A stretch of 14,025 nucleotides of DNA from CAYSHJ01 sp964589725 (GCA_964589725.1 CAZPUJ010000115.1:1-14025); one strand, 5' to 3'; positions 1 through 6,947 are shown, counted from the first letter of the stretch. Program-made: numbers and translations. Notes: generated by a model not told the origin, from the sequence alone.

Positions 1-146
1 GTCCCGGCCGTCTGATGCTTGCGGCACCGCGTCAGAATTCGCCGCGCCGTTCGCGACTGCTCCCTCTGCCGCTCGTTGCGCGGTGAGACAATCTTCAGGC
101 CACGAATCAAATAGACCAGCATGTCGGTGTCGAGCAGATAAATCAT
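1..146 (-). CDS. vapC: VapC-type PIN-domain toxin, N-terminal part (runs off the left edge)
   Basis: The first 48 codons of a minus-strand gene are visible; the rest lies outside the window. The protein begins MIYLLDTDMLVYLIRG, the usual first strand of a PIN-domain ribonuclease, with the first metal-binding acid at Asp6. Members of this family cleave RNA, often initiator tRNA or rRNA, and are neutralised by the antitoxin of the same operon. The ATG start overlaps the stop codon of the upstream antitoxin gene in an ATGA arrangement, typical of translationally coupled toxin-antitoxin pairs. The remaining catalytic acids cannot be checked here, so activity is inferred. The antitoxin partner next door is the strongest support for the assignment. 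Confidence 0.85.
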   Translation of the reverse strand, partial: MIYLLDTDMLVYLIRGLKIVSPRNERQREQSRTARRILTRCRKHQTAG

Positions 147-370
147 TTCGACCAGTCCCGCGTTTCGAGCGGCGGTTGCCGACGCTCCGCCAGGAAGTCC
201 TCCGACAATTCACGGCAGCCCTCAGCAAACACGTCCCACGGGTCGCGTTCGACGACCAGAAAGCCCTCCGTCGTGCGCTTCAAGAAGACTTCGTCCCCTT
301 GCACTCGGAACTCTTTCGGCAACCGAATGGCCTGGCTGCGTCCGTTCATAAAGACTTTGGCGGTGGTCAT
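143..370 (-). CDS. vapB: VapB-type antitoxin (AbrB/MazE-like swapped-hairpin fold)
   Basis: A 75-residue protein starting MTTAKVFMNGRSQAIRLPKE, the characteristic N-terminal DNA-binding segment of VapB antitoxins of the AbrB/MazE superfamily. The C-terminal part is charged and rich in Glu, Arg and Trp, as expected for the tail that wraps the PIN toxin. The family binds its own promoter with the toxin and blocks the toxin active site. I chose the ATG at 370 because the family motif begins at this methionine. A start at 409 would add 13 residues (MPCQRLFGIDHSI) that do not look like the family. No strong Shine-Dalgarno sequence precedes it. The toxin gene overlaps its end by 4 nt. A 77-base gap separates it from the thioredoxin-like gene upstream. 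Confidence 0.88.
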   Translation of the reverse strand: MTTAKVFMNGRSQAIRLPKEFRVQGDEVFLKRTTEGFLVVERDPWDVFAEGCRELSEDFLAERRQPPLETRDWSK

Positions 371-447
371 GATGCTGTGGTCTATACCAAACAGTCGCTG
401 GCACGGCAATCACGAGTTCCAGAATTTCCAGTCAAGCTCCGGTTCTC

Positions 448-1011
448 TCAATCCCCATGCAGCGTTCGCAGCCGAGCTGACGTTCGCAGCATCAGTTGAA
501 TCCGTTCGAACTCATTCAGCCACTCCTGCACAACATTGTCGAGCAACGATCTCCCCGGAGCAACGAGCCCCGTCGGGCACGCGGCTCCGGCGAGGGTGCT
601 AGCCATGTCGCGGTACTTCGACAGAGTTCGATCTCCGAACTGGCCGCAGCGGAACCAGTCCTCGCTGAGGAACAGCACAGCCGGGACGCGAGCCGCTCCG
701 CAGACGGAGAGTTCGTTCGCCAACTCCGGGCAGGCGTCGCGGTCGAAGTAGCGGATGTCGAGGCAGGCGGACGCCGACGCGAAGTGATCGAAGATCGGGC
801 ATTGATTGACGCAGTCTCCGCACCACGTGCCGGCCAGCACCATCACCCTCATGCGGCGCGTGAAGCCGCTCAGCAGTTGGCGTTGAGCGTCCGTCAGCCG
901 GACCTCGGCATGCAGGCCGTCCCAGCGACGACGGTGTTCCTCGGTGCCGTACTTCGCGAGGAAGTCGCGGTACTGCAGGCCGGTCTCAAACAGTTTGGGG
1001 TTATCGAGCAC
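448..1011 (-). CDS. Thioredoxin-like protein with a WCGDC active site
   Basis: A 187-residue soluble protein with a thioredoxin fold. The redox motif WCGDC has cysteines 64 and 67, and the cis-proline loop ARVPAVLF places Pro110 opposite it. There is no signal peptide or membrane segment, so it should act in the cytoplasm. The N-terminal 55 residues are helical and charged, with YRDFLAKYGTEEHRRRW; this kind of extension occurs in thioredoxin-family proteins of unknown substrate. The start is GTG at 1011, supported by AAAGGA about five bases upstream. Extra cysteines at 71, 83, 94, 104, 122 and 145 are unusually many for a cytoplasmic thioredoxin. Its likely role is thiol-disulfide exchange or reduction of an unknown partner. 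The neighbours do not suggest a substrate. Confidence 0.85.
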   Translation of the reverse strand: MLDNPKLFETGLQYRDFLAKYGTEEHRRRWDGLHAEVRLTDAQRQLLSGFTRRMRVMVLAGTWCGDCVNQCPIFDHFASASACLDIRYFDRDACPELANELSVCGAARVPAVLFLSEDWFRCGQFGDRTLSKYRDMASTLAGAACPTGLVAPGRSLLDNVVQEWLNEFERIQLMLRTSARLRTLHGD

Positions 1012-1068
1012 GGGATTCCTTTCTTGCGAAGTGTCGCTCAGCCAAAAATCCTAGTCCTCAATCAAGCG

Positions 1069-1183
1069 ACCCCGCTGGGCTTGCCCCAGTGGTTTACGGG
1101 ATTCTGCACTACTGAGCCGTTTGTTTCGCGTGACGCCGAGTAGTGCGAAATCCCGCGATCCACCGGGGCAAGCCCGGTGGGGT
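1069..1183. repeat. Long imperfect inverted repeat (44-nt arms) between the thioredoxin-like gene and the uvrA-like gene
   Basis: The arms are 1069-1112 and 1140-1183, separated by a 27-base spacer. Each arm contains GGGCTTGCCCC or its complement, then a GGGATT-type block, and ends in GCACTAC / GTAGTGC. The arms match over most of their length with scattered changes. It lies 3' of the uvrA-like gene and 5' of the thioredoxin-like gene, both on the minus strand. It has no T-tract, so it is probably a REP/MITE-like repeat, though it would fold strongly in RNA. The rest of 1012-1232 shows nothing else apart from a run of eight G at 1209-1216. Confidence 0.8.
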
Positions 1184-1232
1184 TCGCTTGTTTGAAGCCT
1201 GGTGAAGCGGGGGGGGAGCCAACGTCGCAACG

Positions 1233-3944
1233 CTACAAAGGTGGCCCGGCGGAGACAACTCGCCCGCCCGCTTCGCCGGGGCCGGGACCGAGTTCGATCA
1301 CCCAATCGGCACAGTGAATGAACTCCGGGCAATGCTCGATCACGATCAGTGAGTGACCAACTTCGATCAGGCGACGCAAGCAAGTGAGCAGCGTGGCGAC
1401 ATCACTGAGGTGCAGGCCGGCCGTCGGCTCGTCCATCAGGAAGAGCGTGCGTGCTCGCGAGCGGCGAGCCAGCAGCGTCGCCAGCTTCAGACGTTGGCTC
1501 TCGCCGCGAGACAACGTGCTGGCGGACTGACCGAGCGGCAGATACCCGAGGCCGACATCTTTGATGCTTTTCAAACGGCGTTGTAATCTGGGCTGACCTC
1601 GAAAGAACGCGAAGGCTTCGTCTGCCGTGAGGGCCAACACTTCCACGATCGAGAGGCCGCGCAGCTTGGCGTCGAGCAACTCTCGCTGAAACCGCAGGCC
1701 ATGACATTCCGGGCAAACGACCGACAGATCAGCTAGGAATTGCATGTCGATCTCGACCGAGCCAAGCCCTCGGCAGCGCGGGCAACGCCCGCCGTCGTGC
1801 GCGTTGAAGCTGAAGTGTCTCGCCGAAAAGTTCTTCACTTTGGCTTCGGTCGTTTCGGCGAAGAGGCGGCGGATTTCACCAAATGCCTGGAGTGCCGTGG
1901 CGGCGTTCGTCCTCGCGGATTGGCGGATCGGCGACGAGTCGAGAAAGGCAACGTCGTCGATGTGCTCGCTGCCAGTCAGTGCCGTAAACGTGGAAGCGAT
2001 CTCGACATTAGCCTGACGCGCCAGCGAGGGATCGGCGTCACTCGGCATCCGGTTCCCTCGCTGGCGCGTCGTGCTGGTGTGCGCGGCGGAGTCAAGCCGC
2101 CGGCTGAGCCCCGGAAACAACGTGTGTTCGATGAGCGAACTCTTCCCGCTGCCGCTCACTCCCGCCACGACGCACAACACACCGAGCGGAAACTCGACCG
2201 ACACGTCACGCAAGTTGTGCAGCGTTGCACCTGCAAGCGTCAGCCAACGATCAGGCGATCGGCGTTGAGCAGCCGTCGGAATCGGCAACGCGCGGCGACC
2301 GGTCAGGAACGCGCCGGTGACTGATGCCTCGCATTGTCGCAGTTCCATCGACGAACCCTGAAACACCACCCGGCCTCCGTCGCGACCGGCACCGGGTCCA
2401 AGGTCGATGATTTGATCGGCCGCTTCGAGAAACAGCGGCTGATGCTCGACCATGATCACGGTGTTGCCGGACTGTTGCAGCCGGCGAATCGCGGCCAATA
2501 CGCGCGGTTGCTCGGACGGATGCAGGCCGGACGCCGGCTCGTCAAGCACGTACATCGCGTTGTCGAGCCGCGTGGCCAGCAACGCCGCGAGTCTCGCTCG
2601 CTGACCTTCGCCGCGCGACAGGCTGCGCGGCGAGCGGTGCAGGCTGAGATGCTCCAATCCAAGTTCGATCAGCGTCTGCAATCGAACGCTCAGTTCGGAG
2701 AGGATATTCGTGACAATCCACGTTGTACTTGTTGACGCTGCCGTAGTGAATCCGTCAATGAAGTCCCTGAGTTCCGCAATCGTTACGCGTCGCAAGTTGT
2801 CGATGCCGCCTGACGCTGTAGGAGCAGTAGGAGTAGGACGGATTGTCAATCCGTCCGCAAGCGGCTGGGACACCGCTGTTTCGCGAGATGGCTCGGACCG
2901 ATGGGCAATCCGTCCCGCGAGACTAAGAAGCCTCACTCCACGACCCAATGCTTTGATGCGCGAGCCGCCACACTCGGAACACGATTCCCAGGCGCCATCT
3001 TGCTCGACAGTCCCCAGGCCGTTGCAGTGCGAACAGGCTCCCAGCGAGTTGCCGAAATGGAAATGATCCGGCTCGAGCGCCGGGAATTCGGCATCGCAAT
3101 CAAAACAGAAAAGCTGCTTCGAGAACCGTGCTAACTGCCATTCGCGGCCATCCCATCCGACGGTTCGTCCGCCGGGTTTGCTCGGCGGCTGGTCCGTCTT
3201 TGTTTCCCAGAGCACGACACACCGGTCCGAGCCGTTTTGATACGCCTGCTCGACGCTGTCAAGCATTCGTGCGGAGTCCGTCTTTCCGGCGATGAGTCGG
3301 TCCACGACAATCCACAACTTCGACGGTTCGATTTCGGTGACTTGTGGCTCGCACGCGGCGAGTTTGCTCAGGTCGATGGTTTCCGCGACGAACGAGTCCG
3401 TCGACGGTTGCGTTCGCATTGCGATCGCGCGCACGAAACCAAGCTGTCGCCAGGTGTCGATGGACTCGCTGTGGTTCAACAACCTCGCTGGAAACGCGAC
3501 AACGAAACGCGTCCCCTCAGGTAAAGATGCCAACTGCGCGACAACCTCGTCCGGCGAACAAGAATTCAGTGGCGAGTCACACTGCGGGCAGTGAGCTTGG
3601 CCCACCCGAGCAAACAGCAATCGCAAGAGATCGTCGGTTTCGGTGATCGTGCCGAGCGTGGCTCGTGGATCAAACGACGACTCCGCGCGGAAGGCGATTG
3701 CCGGCGGGAGATGTTCAAGCGCATCGGCGTCGGGACGCTCGATCCGTTCGAGAAATTGACGGGCCGACGGTGCGAAAGTCTCGATGTAACGACGGCGTCC
3801 TTCGGCGACGAGCGTGTCGAACGCCAGACTGCTCTTGCCGGCTCCGCTGACGCCCGTGATGGCGATCAGCTTGCCCAGCGGCAGGCGCAGATCAATCCCT
3901 TGGAGGTTATGAACGCGAACGCCTCGCAGTTCGATGTGCGACAT
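1233..3944 (-). CDS. uvrA: UvrA-family ATPase (excinuclease ABC subunit A-like), divergent, with two in-frame repeat insertions
   Basis: A 903-residue double ABC ATPase of the UvrA family, which recognises damaged DNA and loads UvrB in nucleotide excision repair. Walker A motifs are GVSGAGKSS (31-39) and GVSGSGKSS (595-603). Zinc sites are C280/C283/C304/C307 and C721/C724/C744/C747. Walker B regions are MYVLDEPASGLH and LFLMDEPTAGLH. The UvrB-binding region lies near 118-275. Oddities: both signature motifs read LSRGE (442-446, 811-815) instead of LSGGE; about 90 residues usual between the first zinc module and the following CxxCxG are missing; the C-terminus stops right after GGRVVSAGPPL, about 25 residues early. 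Two palindromic repeats are translated in frame near 340-386 and 617-648. The ATG at 3944 is chosen because MSHIELRGVRVHNL matches the family start. A longer reading to 4145 would only translate a repeat. It may be a paralogue of a canonical UvrA elsewhere. Confidence 0.88.
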   Translation of the reverse strand: MSHIELRGVRVHNLQGIDLRLPLGKLIAITGVSGAGKSSLAFDTLVAEGRRRYIETFAPSARQFLERIERPDADALEHLPPAIAFRAESSFDPRATLGTITETDDLLRLLFARVGQAHCPQCDSPLNSCSPDEVVAQLASLPEGTRFVVAFPARLLNHSESIDTWRQLGFVRAIAMRTQPSTDSFVAETIDLSKLAACEPQVTEIEPSKLWIVVDRLIAGKTDSARMLDSVEQAYQNGSDRCVVLWETKTDQPPSKPGGRTVGWDGREWQLARFSKQLFCFDCDAEFPALEPDHFHFGNSLGACSHCNGLGTVEQDGAWESCSECGGSRIKALGRGVRLLSLAGRIAHRSEPSRETAVSQPLADGLTIRPTPTAPTASGGIDNLRRVTIAELRDFIDGFTTAASTSTTWIVTNILSELSVRLQTLIELGLEHLSLHRSPRSLSRGEGQRARLAALLATRLDNAMYVLDEPASGLHPSEQPRVLAAIRRLQQSGNTVIMVEHQPLFLEAADQIIDLGPGAGRDGGRVVFQGSSMELRQCEASVTGAFLTGRRALPIPTAAQRRSPDRWLTLAGATLHNLRDVSVEFPLGVLCVVAGVSGSGKSSLIEHTLFPGLSRRLDSAAHTSTTRQRGNRMPSDADPSLARQANVEIASTFTALTGSEHIDDVAFLDSSPIRQSARTNAATALQAFGEIRRLFAETTEAKVKNFSARHFSFNAHDGGRCPRCRGLGSVEIDMQFLADLSVVCPECHGLRFQRELLDAKLRGLSIVEVLALTADEAFAFFRGQPRLQRRLKSIKDVGLGYLPLGQSASTLSRGESQRLKLATLLARRSRARTLFLMDEPTAGLHLSDVATLLTCLRRLIEVGHSLIVIEHCPEFIHCADWVIELGPGPGEAGGRVVSAGPPL
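2015..2070. repeat. Perfect 17-bp inverted repeat inserted in frame in the uvrA-like gene
   Basis: The arms are 2015-2031 (GACGCGCCAGCGAGGGA) and 2054-2070 (its exact complement), with a 22-base loop. The element and its edges encode about residues 617-648, including TRQRGNRM and DPSLARQA, between the second Walker A motif and the SEHIDDV segment. Canonical UvrA has a shorter, unrelated linker there. The reading frame is kept open. The core GCCAGCGAGGGA is a repeat type I associate with planctomycete genomes. Confidence 0.85.
2836..2915. repeat. Pair of 21-nt palindromes inserted in frame in the uvrA-like gene
   Basis: The first palindrome, 2836-2856, has perfect 10-nt arms GGACGGATTG / CAATCCGTCC around one base. 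A second copy at 2895-2915 matches the first at 18 of 21 positions and is itself a decayed palindrome. Between them is a GC-rich spacer. Together with its flanks the element encodes about residues 340-386, including ADGLTIRPTPTAPTA. It sits between the CSECGG module and VTIAELRDF, where UvrA normally has a short strand. The frame is intact. Confidence 0.82.
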
Positions 3945-4034
3945 GCCGCGAGAGGATAACGCTCGGGCGTTGCAAAGTAGACCTGCCACTCCGCGACGCG
4001 ACAGTCGACGCGGAGAGTCTGTGAAAGAATTGGT

Positions 4035-4105
4035 GAGCGGGGCGGCGTCAGCCCCCCGGTGGTCACAACGACCGCTGAAAACCGGGGGGCTGACGCCCCC
4101 CGCTC
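4035..4105. repeat. Inverted repeat with 25-bp arms downstream of the sigma factor gene
   Basis: The arms are 4035-4060 and 4081-4105, identical except for one extra base, around a 20-base loop. Each arm contains GGCGTCAGCCCCCCGGT or its complement, and each holds a smaller palindrome. It lies 3' of the sigma factor gene and just before the uvrA-like gene. No T-tract follows it on the minus strand. A run of ten T at 4117-4126 lies on its right side on the plus strand, where no gene ends. It is best read as a dispersed repeat that could also act as a hairpin. The rest of 3945-4160 shows no gene. Confidence 0.85.
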
Positions 4106-4160
4106 GCCTGAGAGTCTTTTTTTTTTCACACGCTCGGAGTGACACTCGGCATGCGGTTGC

Positions 4161-5825
4161 TCAAATACCTGGAATGTCCAGTTTCTCGTCAGCGGCGATT
4201 TGGCGCAGCTTCTTGAGGCCGCGAGCCTCCAACTGACGGGCACGCTCTTTGGTCACACCGAAGCGGTGACCGACTTGTTCCAGCGTTTGCGGTTCGGAGC
4301 CTTGGCGAAGTCCGAAGCGGAGCATCAGGATTTCACGCTCGCGCGGCTCCAGTTGCTCGAGGATCCGCATGATGATGCCATGCTGTGTTTGGTTTTCGCG
4401 TTCGACCTGGAACTGATTCGCACGGTCGTCGTACGACGCCCGGAAGACCTCGTCAATTCCGGTCTTGAAGCGGTCGTGCAACGTATTCTCGGCCGGAATG
4501 GTGCGGGCGAAGTTCTTCATGATGGCCCACGAGGCGTACGTCGAGAATTTGTTGCCACGGCTGAAGTCGAACTTCTCGATCGCTCGAATCAGCGACATGT
4601 TGCCGTCGCTGACCATTTCGAAGAAGTTCGTGTTCGGCCTAAGGTGCTTCTTAGCGATCGAGACGACCAACCGCAGGTTGCTACGGATGAGAAAATTCTT
4701 GACCGACAAGCTTTCTTCCAGCAGCCGCTCGATTTCGCGCATTAACGCAGCCTTCGGCCGCGCAGGATCCAACTTCCGCCGCAGCTGCTCGGCTTTGAAC
4801 TTTAAGTAGTTCATCTTGCGGAAGTAGTAGGTCTCATCCTCGCGCGTCAGCAGCGGGTGCTGATAGAGGCTGTGCAAGTACGGCGGCAAGCCTGGCGGAG
4901 GCACGTGCTGAACCACTTCCTCGTCGCGCGGTGGCGGCGTGCCGAGGATCAAATCATCGGCGCTTGGCAACTCGAACGATTCATGCGCCATGAAATCGAT
5001 CGGAGGCTCGAGCAACTGCCGGGCACGCATCTCACCGAGGACGCGGTAGATACTGGATCGCGTGCGACGAAACCGCGACACGAGCTTTCTTATGGGGGCG
5101 TTCAGCCGTGACAGCCGAAAGATTTCACGCTTCTCTTCGTCCGTAAGTGGAGCAGATGCATCCGGGAAGACGGCATTCTCGGGGTTTTGCCGATCGTACT
5201 CTTTCAGCGTGTAGCGGATCGTTTCCGGAGCTCGATCGAACCGCTTGGCAACTCGACGGACGACTTCCGTCGGATTGCCGCCCCACTGCGCCAAGCGTCT
5301 CGCCCAGCGGATGATCCCACAGCGCTCATCGTCGGAAAGCTGACGGAAGCGGCTGCCGCGGGCGACGGTGTCACGGTGACGCAGCACAAACCGTCGGACT
5401 GAGGATTCCAGAAATCCCAACTGCTTGCGATTCCCGATGACGAACCGGCGCGCGACCAAGCCACGTTCGCGCCAGCGCGTGACGGTCTTCGTCGAAACGT
5501 GATAACGGTTACTGACGTCTTGCAGGGTCAGTACCGGCTCATTGAGCATGTCGGCCGTCAGCTTGGCGCTCGACGAAAGGTCTTCCACGAATCTGTGCAG
5601 GTCGTGAGCCGCTTCAGCTCCCGTGAGCGTCAAGCTGGGATAACGGTCGGGGCGGTAATTCGTCAGCCGTTTGCAGAGGTCGTCGTACCGATATTCGGTC
5701 CGCGGATCGAGTTCCTCAATCAGACGTTCGGCGCGGTCAATTTGTTCGAGACGGACGGGCCGAGGCGCATAACGCATCTGCTGATCGGCAAGTTGTTTCA
5801 TTGCGGGGTTGTTGTAGCGTGTCAT
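4161..5825 (-). CDS. Sigma-70 family RNA polymerase sigma factor with an N-terminal helix-turn-helix extension
   Basis: A 554-residue sigma factor. The C-terminal half has a region 1.2-like segment (LPPYLHSLYQHPLLTRED, 313-330), domain 2 (about 375-440, with FFEMVSDGNMSLIRAIEKFD and GNKFSTYASWAIMKN) and domain 4 (about 483-545, with LEPREREILMLRFGL and the helix-turn-helix TLEQVGHRFGVTKERARQLE). Domain 3 is mostly absent: only about 40 residues link 2 and 4. The first 300 residues are not standard sigma. They hold a MerR-like segment (LTLQDVSNRYHVSTKTVTRW, 99-118) and two further helix-turn-helix-like stretches near 163-208 and 227-272. The start is ATG 5825, with AAGGAGG six bases upstream, the clearest ribosome site in the window. 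It directs RNA polymerase to an unknown promoter set. The extension suggests extra DNA or regulator contacts. Confidence 0.93.
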   Translation of the reverse strand: MTRYNNPAMKQLADQQMRYAPRPVRLEQIDRAERLIEELDPRTEYRYDDLCKRLTNYRPDRYPSLTLTGAEAAHDLHRFVEDLSSSAKLTADMLNEPVLTLQDVSNRYHVSTKTVTRWRERGLVARRFVIGNRKQLGFLESSVRRFVLRHRDTVARGSRFRQLSDDERCGIIRWARRLAQWGGNPTEVVRRVAKRFDRAPETIRYTLKEYDRQNPENAVFPDASAPLTDEEKREIFRLSRLNAPIRKLVSRFRRTRSSIYRVLGEMRARQLLEPPIDFMAHESFELPSADDLILGTPPPRDEEVVQHVPPPGLPPYLHSLYQHPLLTREDETYYFRKMNYLKFKAEQLRRKLDPARPKAALMREIERLLEESLSVKNFLIRSNLRLVVSIAKKHLRPNTNFFEMVSDGNMSLIRAIEKFDFSRGNKFSTYASWAIMKNFARTIPAENTLHDRFKTGIDEVFRASYDDRANQFQVERENQTQHGIIMRILEQLEPREREILMLRFGLRQGSEPQTLEQVGHRFGVTKERARQLEARGLKKLRQIAADEKLDIPGI

Positions 5826-5881
5826 GGTGAGCCTCCTTCCCAGCCACCGTCGAGAGATACGTCATTGAGACGATTCGTGAC

Positions 5882-5917
5882 GGGAAAAAGTTTCTTGCGC
5901 GGCTGAAGTCTTTTCCC
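5882..5917. repeat. Imperfect hairpin between the membrane protein gene and the sigma factor gene
   Basis: The arms 5882-5894 and 5905-5917 pair at about 10 of 13 positions (outer part GGGAAAA / TTTTCCC) around a 10-base loop. It begins at the last base of the membrane protein stop codon and lies about 57 bases before the sigma factor start. It could be a weak terminator or a leader hairpin. No clean T-tract follows, so the role is uncertain. Confidence 0.35.
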
Positions 5918-6417
5918 TAAAATTTCGCGGCCGGACGGACCTCCGCCTCCGAATTCGATTTCCCGTTCGGCCCGCGAACCTTCACAAATCCGGAAATCAC
6001 AACAATCAGAGAGGCCAAGACGATCACCACACCCATCCATTTCGCTCGGTTCTGACGCATTCTCTCGAACGCCTCCGAACGTCCCACGAGAGCCGCAGCG
6101 AGAAAGAACACCGCCAAGGCCAGCAGCATCTTCGTGCCCAGTAGGCCGTGATACAGCCCGTCGCCTCGGTGCTTTGGAATCGCCTGCATGTAGTTGTAAA
6201 GGCCGCTGAGCAACAGCAGCCCAATCCCCGCATGCACGACTCGCTTCCAGCGACCGAGCAAACGTTGCCGGAGCGCGTTGTGCTCCGCCTCCGGCAGCCC
6301 AGCCGCCGCCTGCATCAACACGCACCGCATGAACACGGTCCCACCGACCAGAACGATCGCCGTTCCAACATGCAGCACTCGCGAGAGCACATCCACTGCC
6401 AACATATTGTCCGACAT
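5917..6417 (-). CDS. Four-helix integral membrane protein, possibly CopD-like
   Basis: A 166-residue protein with four hydrophobic segments near residues 11-31, 60-80, 91-112 and 127-147, and a short charged cytoplasmic-type tail. Histidines near the membrane faces (LHVGTA at 16, VHAG at 62, LYHGLLG at 90) and the four-helix layout recall the CopD copper-resistance membrane family and related haem or metal-linked proteins. This is a resemblance, not a firm assignment. The start is ATG 6417, with TTGGAG five bases upstream. A start at 6492 would add a cysteine-rich stretch without hydrophobic or family character. The sigma factor gene lies 91 bases downstream on the same strand, so they could share a transcript. 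No copper-binding partner genes are visible. Confidence 0.85.
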   Translation of the reverse strand: MSDNMLAVDVLSRVLHVGTAIVLVGGTVFMRCVLMQAAAGLPEAEHNALRQRLLGRWKRVVHAGIGLLLLSGLYNYMQAIPKHRGDGLYHGLLGTKMLLALAVFFLAAALVGRSEAFERMRQNRAKWMGVVIVLASLIVVISGFVKVRGPNGKSNSEAEVRPAAKF

Positions 6418-6532
6418 GCTTGCTCCAAGGCTGTACGTTCTCGAACAGCAGTAACTGTCCGGAACGCTTCGTGCGTCAATGATCAGACCCACCGATAGAC
6501 GGCAGACGTTCGGAAGGAAAGTTCACCGCACT

Positions 6533-6572
6533 TAAAAAAGCAAGACCCGGCTCCTTGCGGAGCCGGGTCTTG
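6533..6572 (-). terminator. Intrinsic terminator, minus strand
   Basis: A perfect 14-bp stem, CAAGACCCGGCTCC (6541-6554) paired with 6559-6572 around a TTGC loop. On the minus strand it is followed at once by C and six T (6539-6534). This is a textbook rho-independent terminator. No established gene ends just upstream: the response regulator stops at 6948, about 375 bases away. It therefore probably ends a short unrecognised transcript, or the purH-response regulator message. Confidence 0.88.
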
Positions 6573-6705
6573 AATGAACTCGTCGAAGAGATCGAAGGTG
6601 ATTCTTCAGCCGAGTGGGTAGCTGCCGAAAGACAGCCCGCCGGCGTCTTAGGCGATACCACCTCTTAGGCATCTAGAACTGTCTGATTTCACAAATCACC
6701 TCCTT
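6573..6705 (-). ncRNA. Candidate short transcript or mini-gene ending at the terminator
   Basis: On the minus strand, a near-perfect Shine-Dalgarno sequence AAAGGAGGTGAT lies around 6694-6705, six bases (counted from GGAGG) before GTG at 6692. That start opens only 14 codons (to 6648). A second start, ATG 6672, opens 46 very basic codons ending at 6532 inside the terminator T-tract, which is unusual for a real gene. A hairpin GCTGTC / GGCAGC with a TTTC loop spans 6621-6636, and the terminator follows. A regulatory RNA with a short leader peptide, a toxin-like small peptide or a decayed gene are all possible. I do not recognise the family. Confidence 0.35.
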
Positions 6706-6947
6706 TCTGGGAAAAACCAAGCCCGATGGGATCGGCGTGCCATAAGAGTCCGATCAACCGGTGGGCCAGAAGTTGGTCCCTCGTGCCGCGGAAGCACGAA
6801 CGCTGAATATATCCTGCCAATTCTCTGAATTCAGGCAAGCCGAGTTTCGCTGTTTTCACAAAATTTTGCCAACTTCGACGCGTCTGGGGCTAGAATTCGT
6901 CCGTAAACGGAAGAGTCCGTTGTGAAGGTCGGCTCACTCGGGGAACC
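6706..6947. other. Intergenic stretch, 3' of the response regulator gene
   Basis: About 240 bases with no supported gene. It is more AT-rich than its surroundings in the middle (6800-6870), as a promoter for the short downstream minus-strand transcript would be. I could not place convincing -35 and -10 boxes at normal spacing. A small palindrome ACGGA-AGAG-TCCGT near 6908-6921 lies just after the response regulator stop, but no T-tract follows it. Confidence 0.5.

Noticed and set aside
496..1143. Plus-strand open frame of 215 codons
   Set aside because: It lies antisense to the thioredoxin-like gene, whose WCGDC and cis-Pro motifs are clear. The plus-strand product is an Arg/Ala/Glu-rich shadow without family character.
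1209..1216. Run of eight G after the uvrA-like stop, as a frameshift explaining the short C-terminus
   Set aside because: The run lies downstream of the stop codon. The other frames there do not give the GTPEEV-type ending of UvrA.
4111..4126. Ten-T run as a terminator for a plus-strand gene
   Set aside because: No plus-strand gene precedes it. The nearest stem pairs only three bases and the large palindrome ends 11 bases earlier.
3945..4145. N-terminal extension of the UvrA-like protein from ATG 4145
   Set aside because: The extra 67 residues translate the 4035-4105 repeat and match no UvrA. The family start is MSHIEL at 3944.
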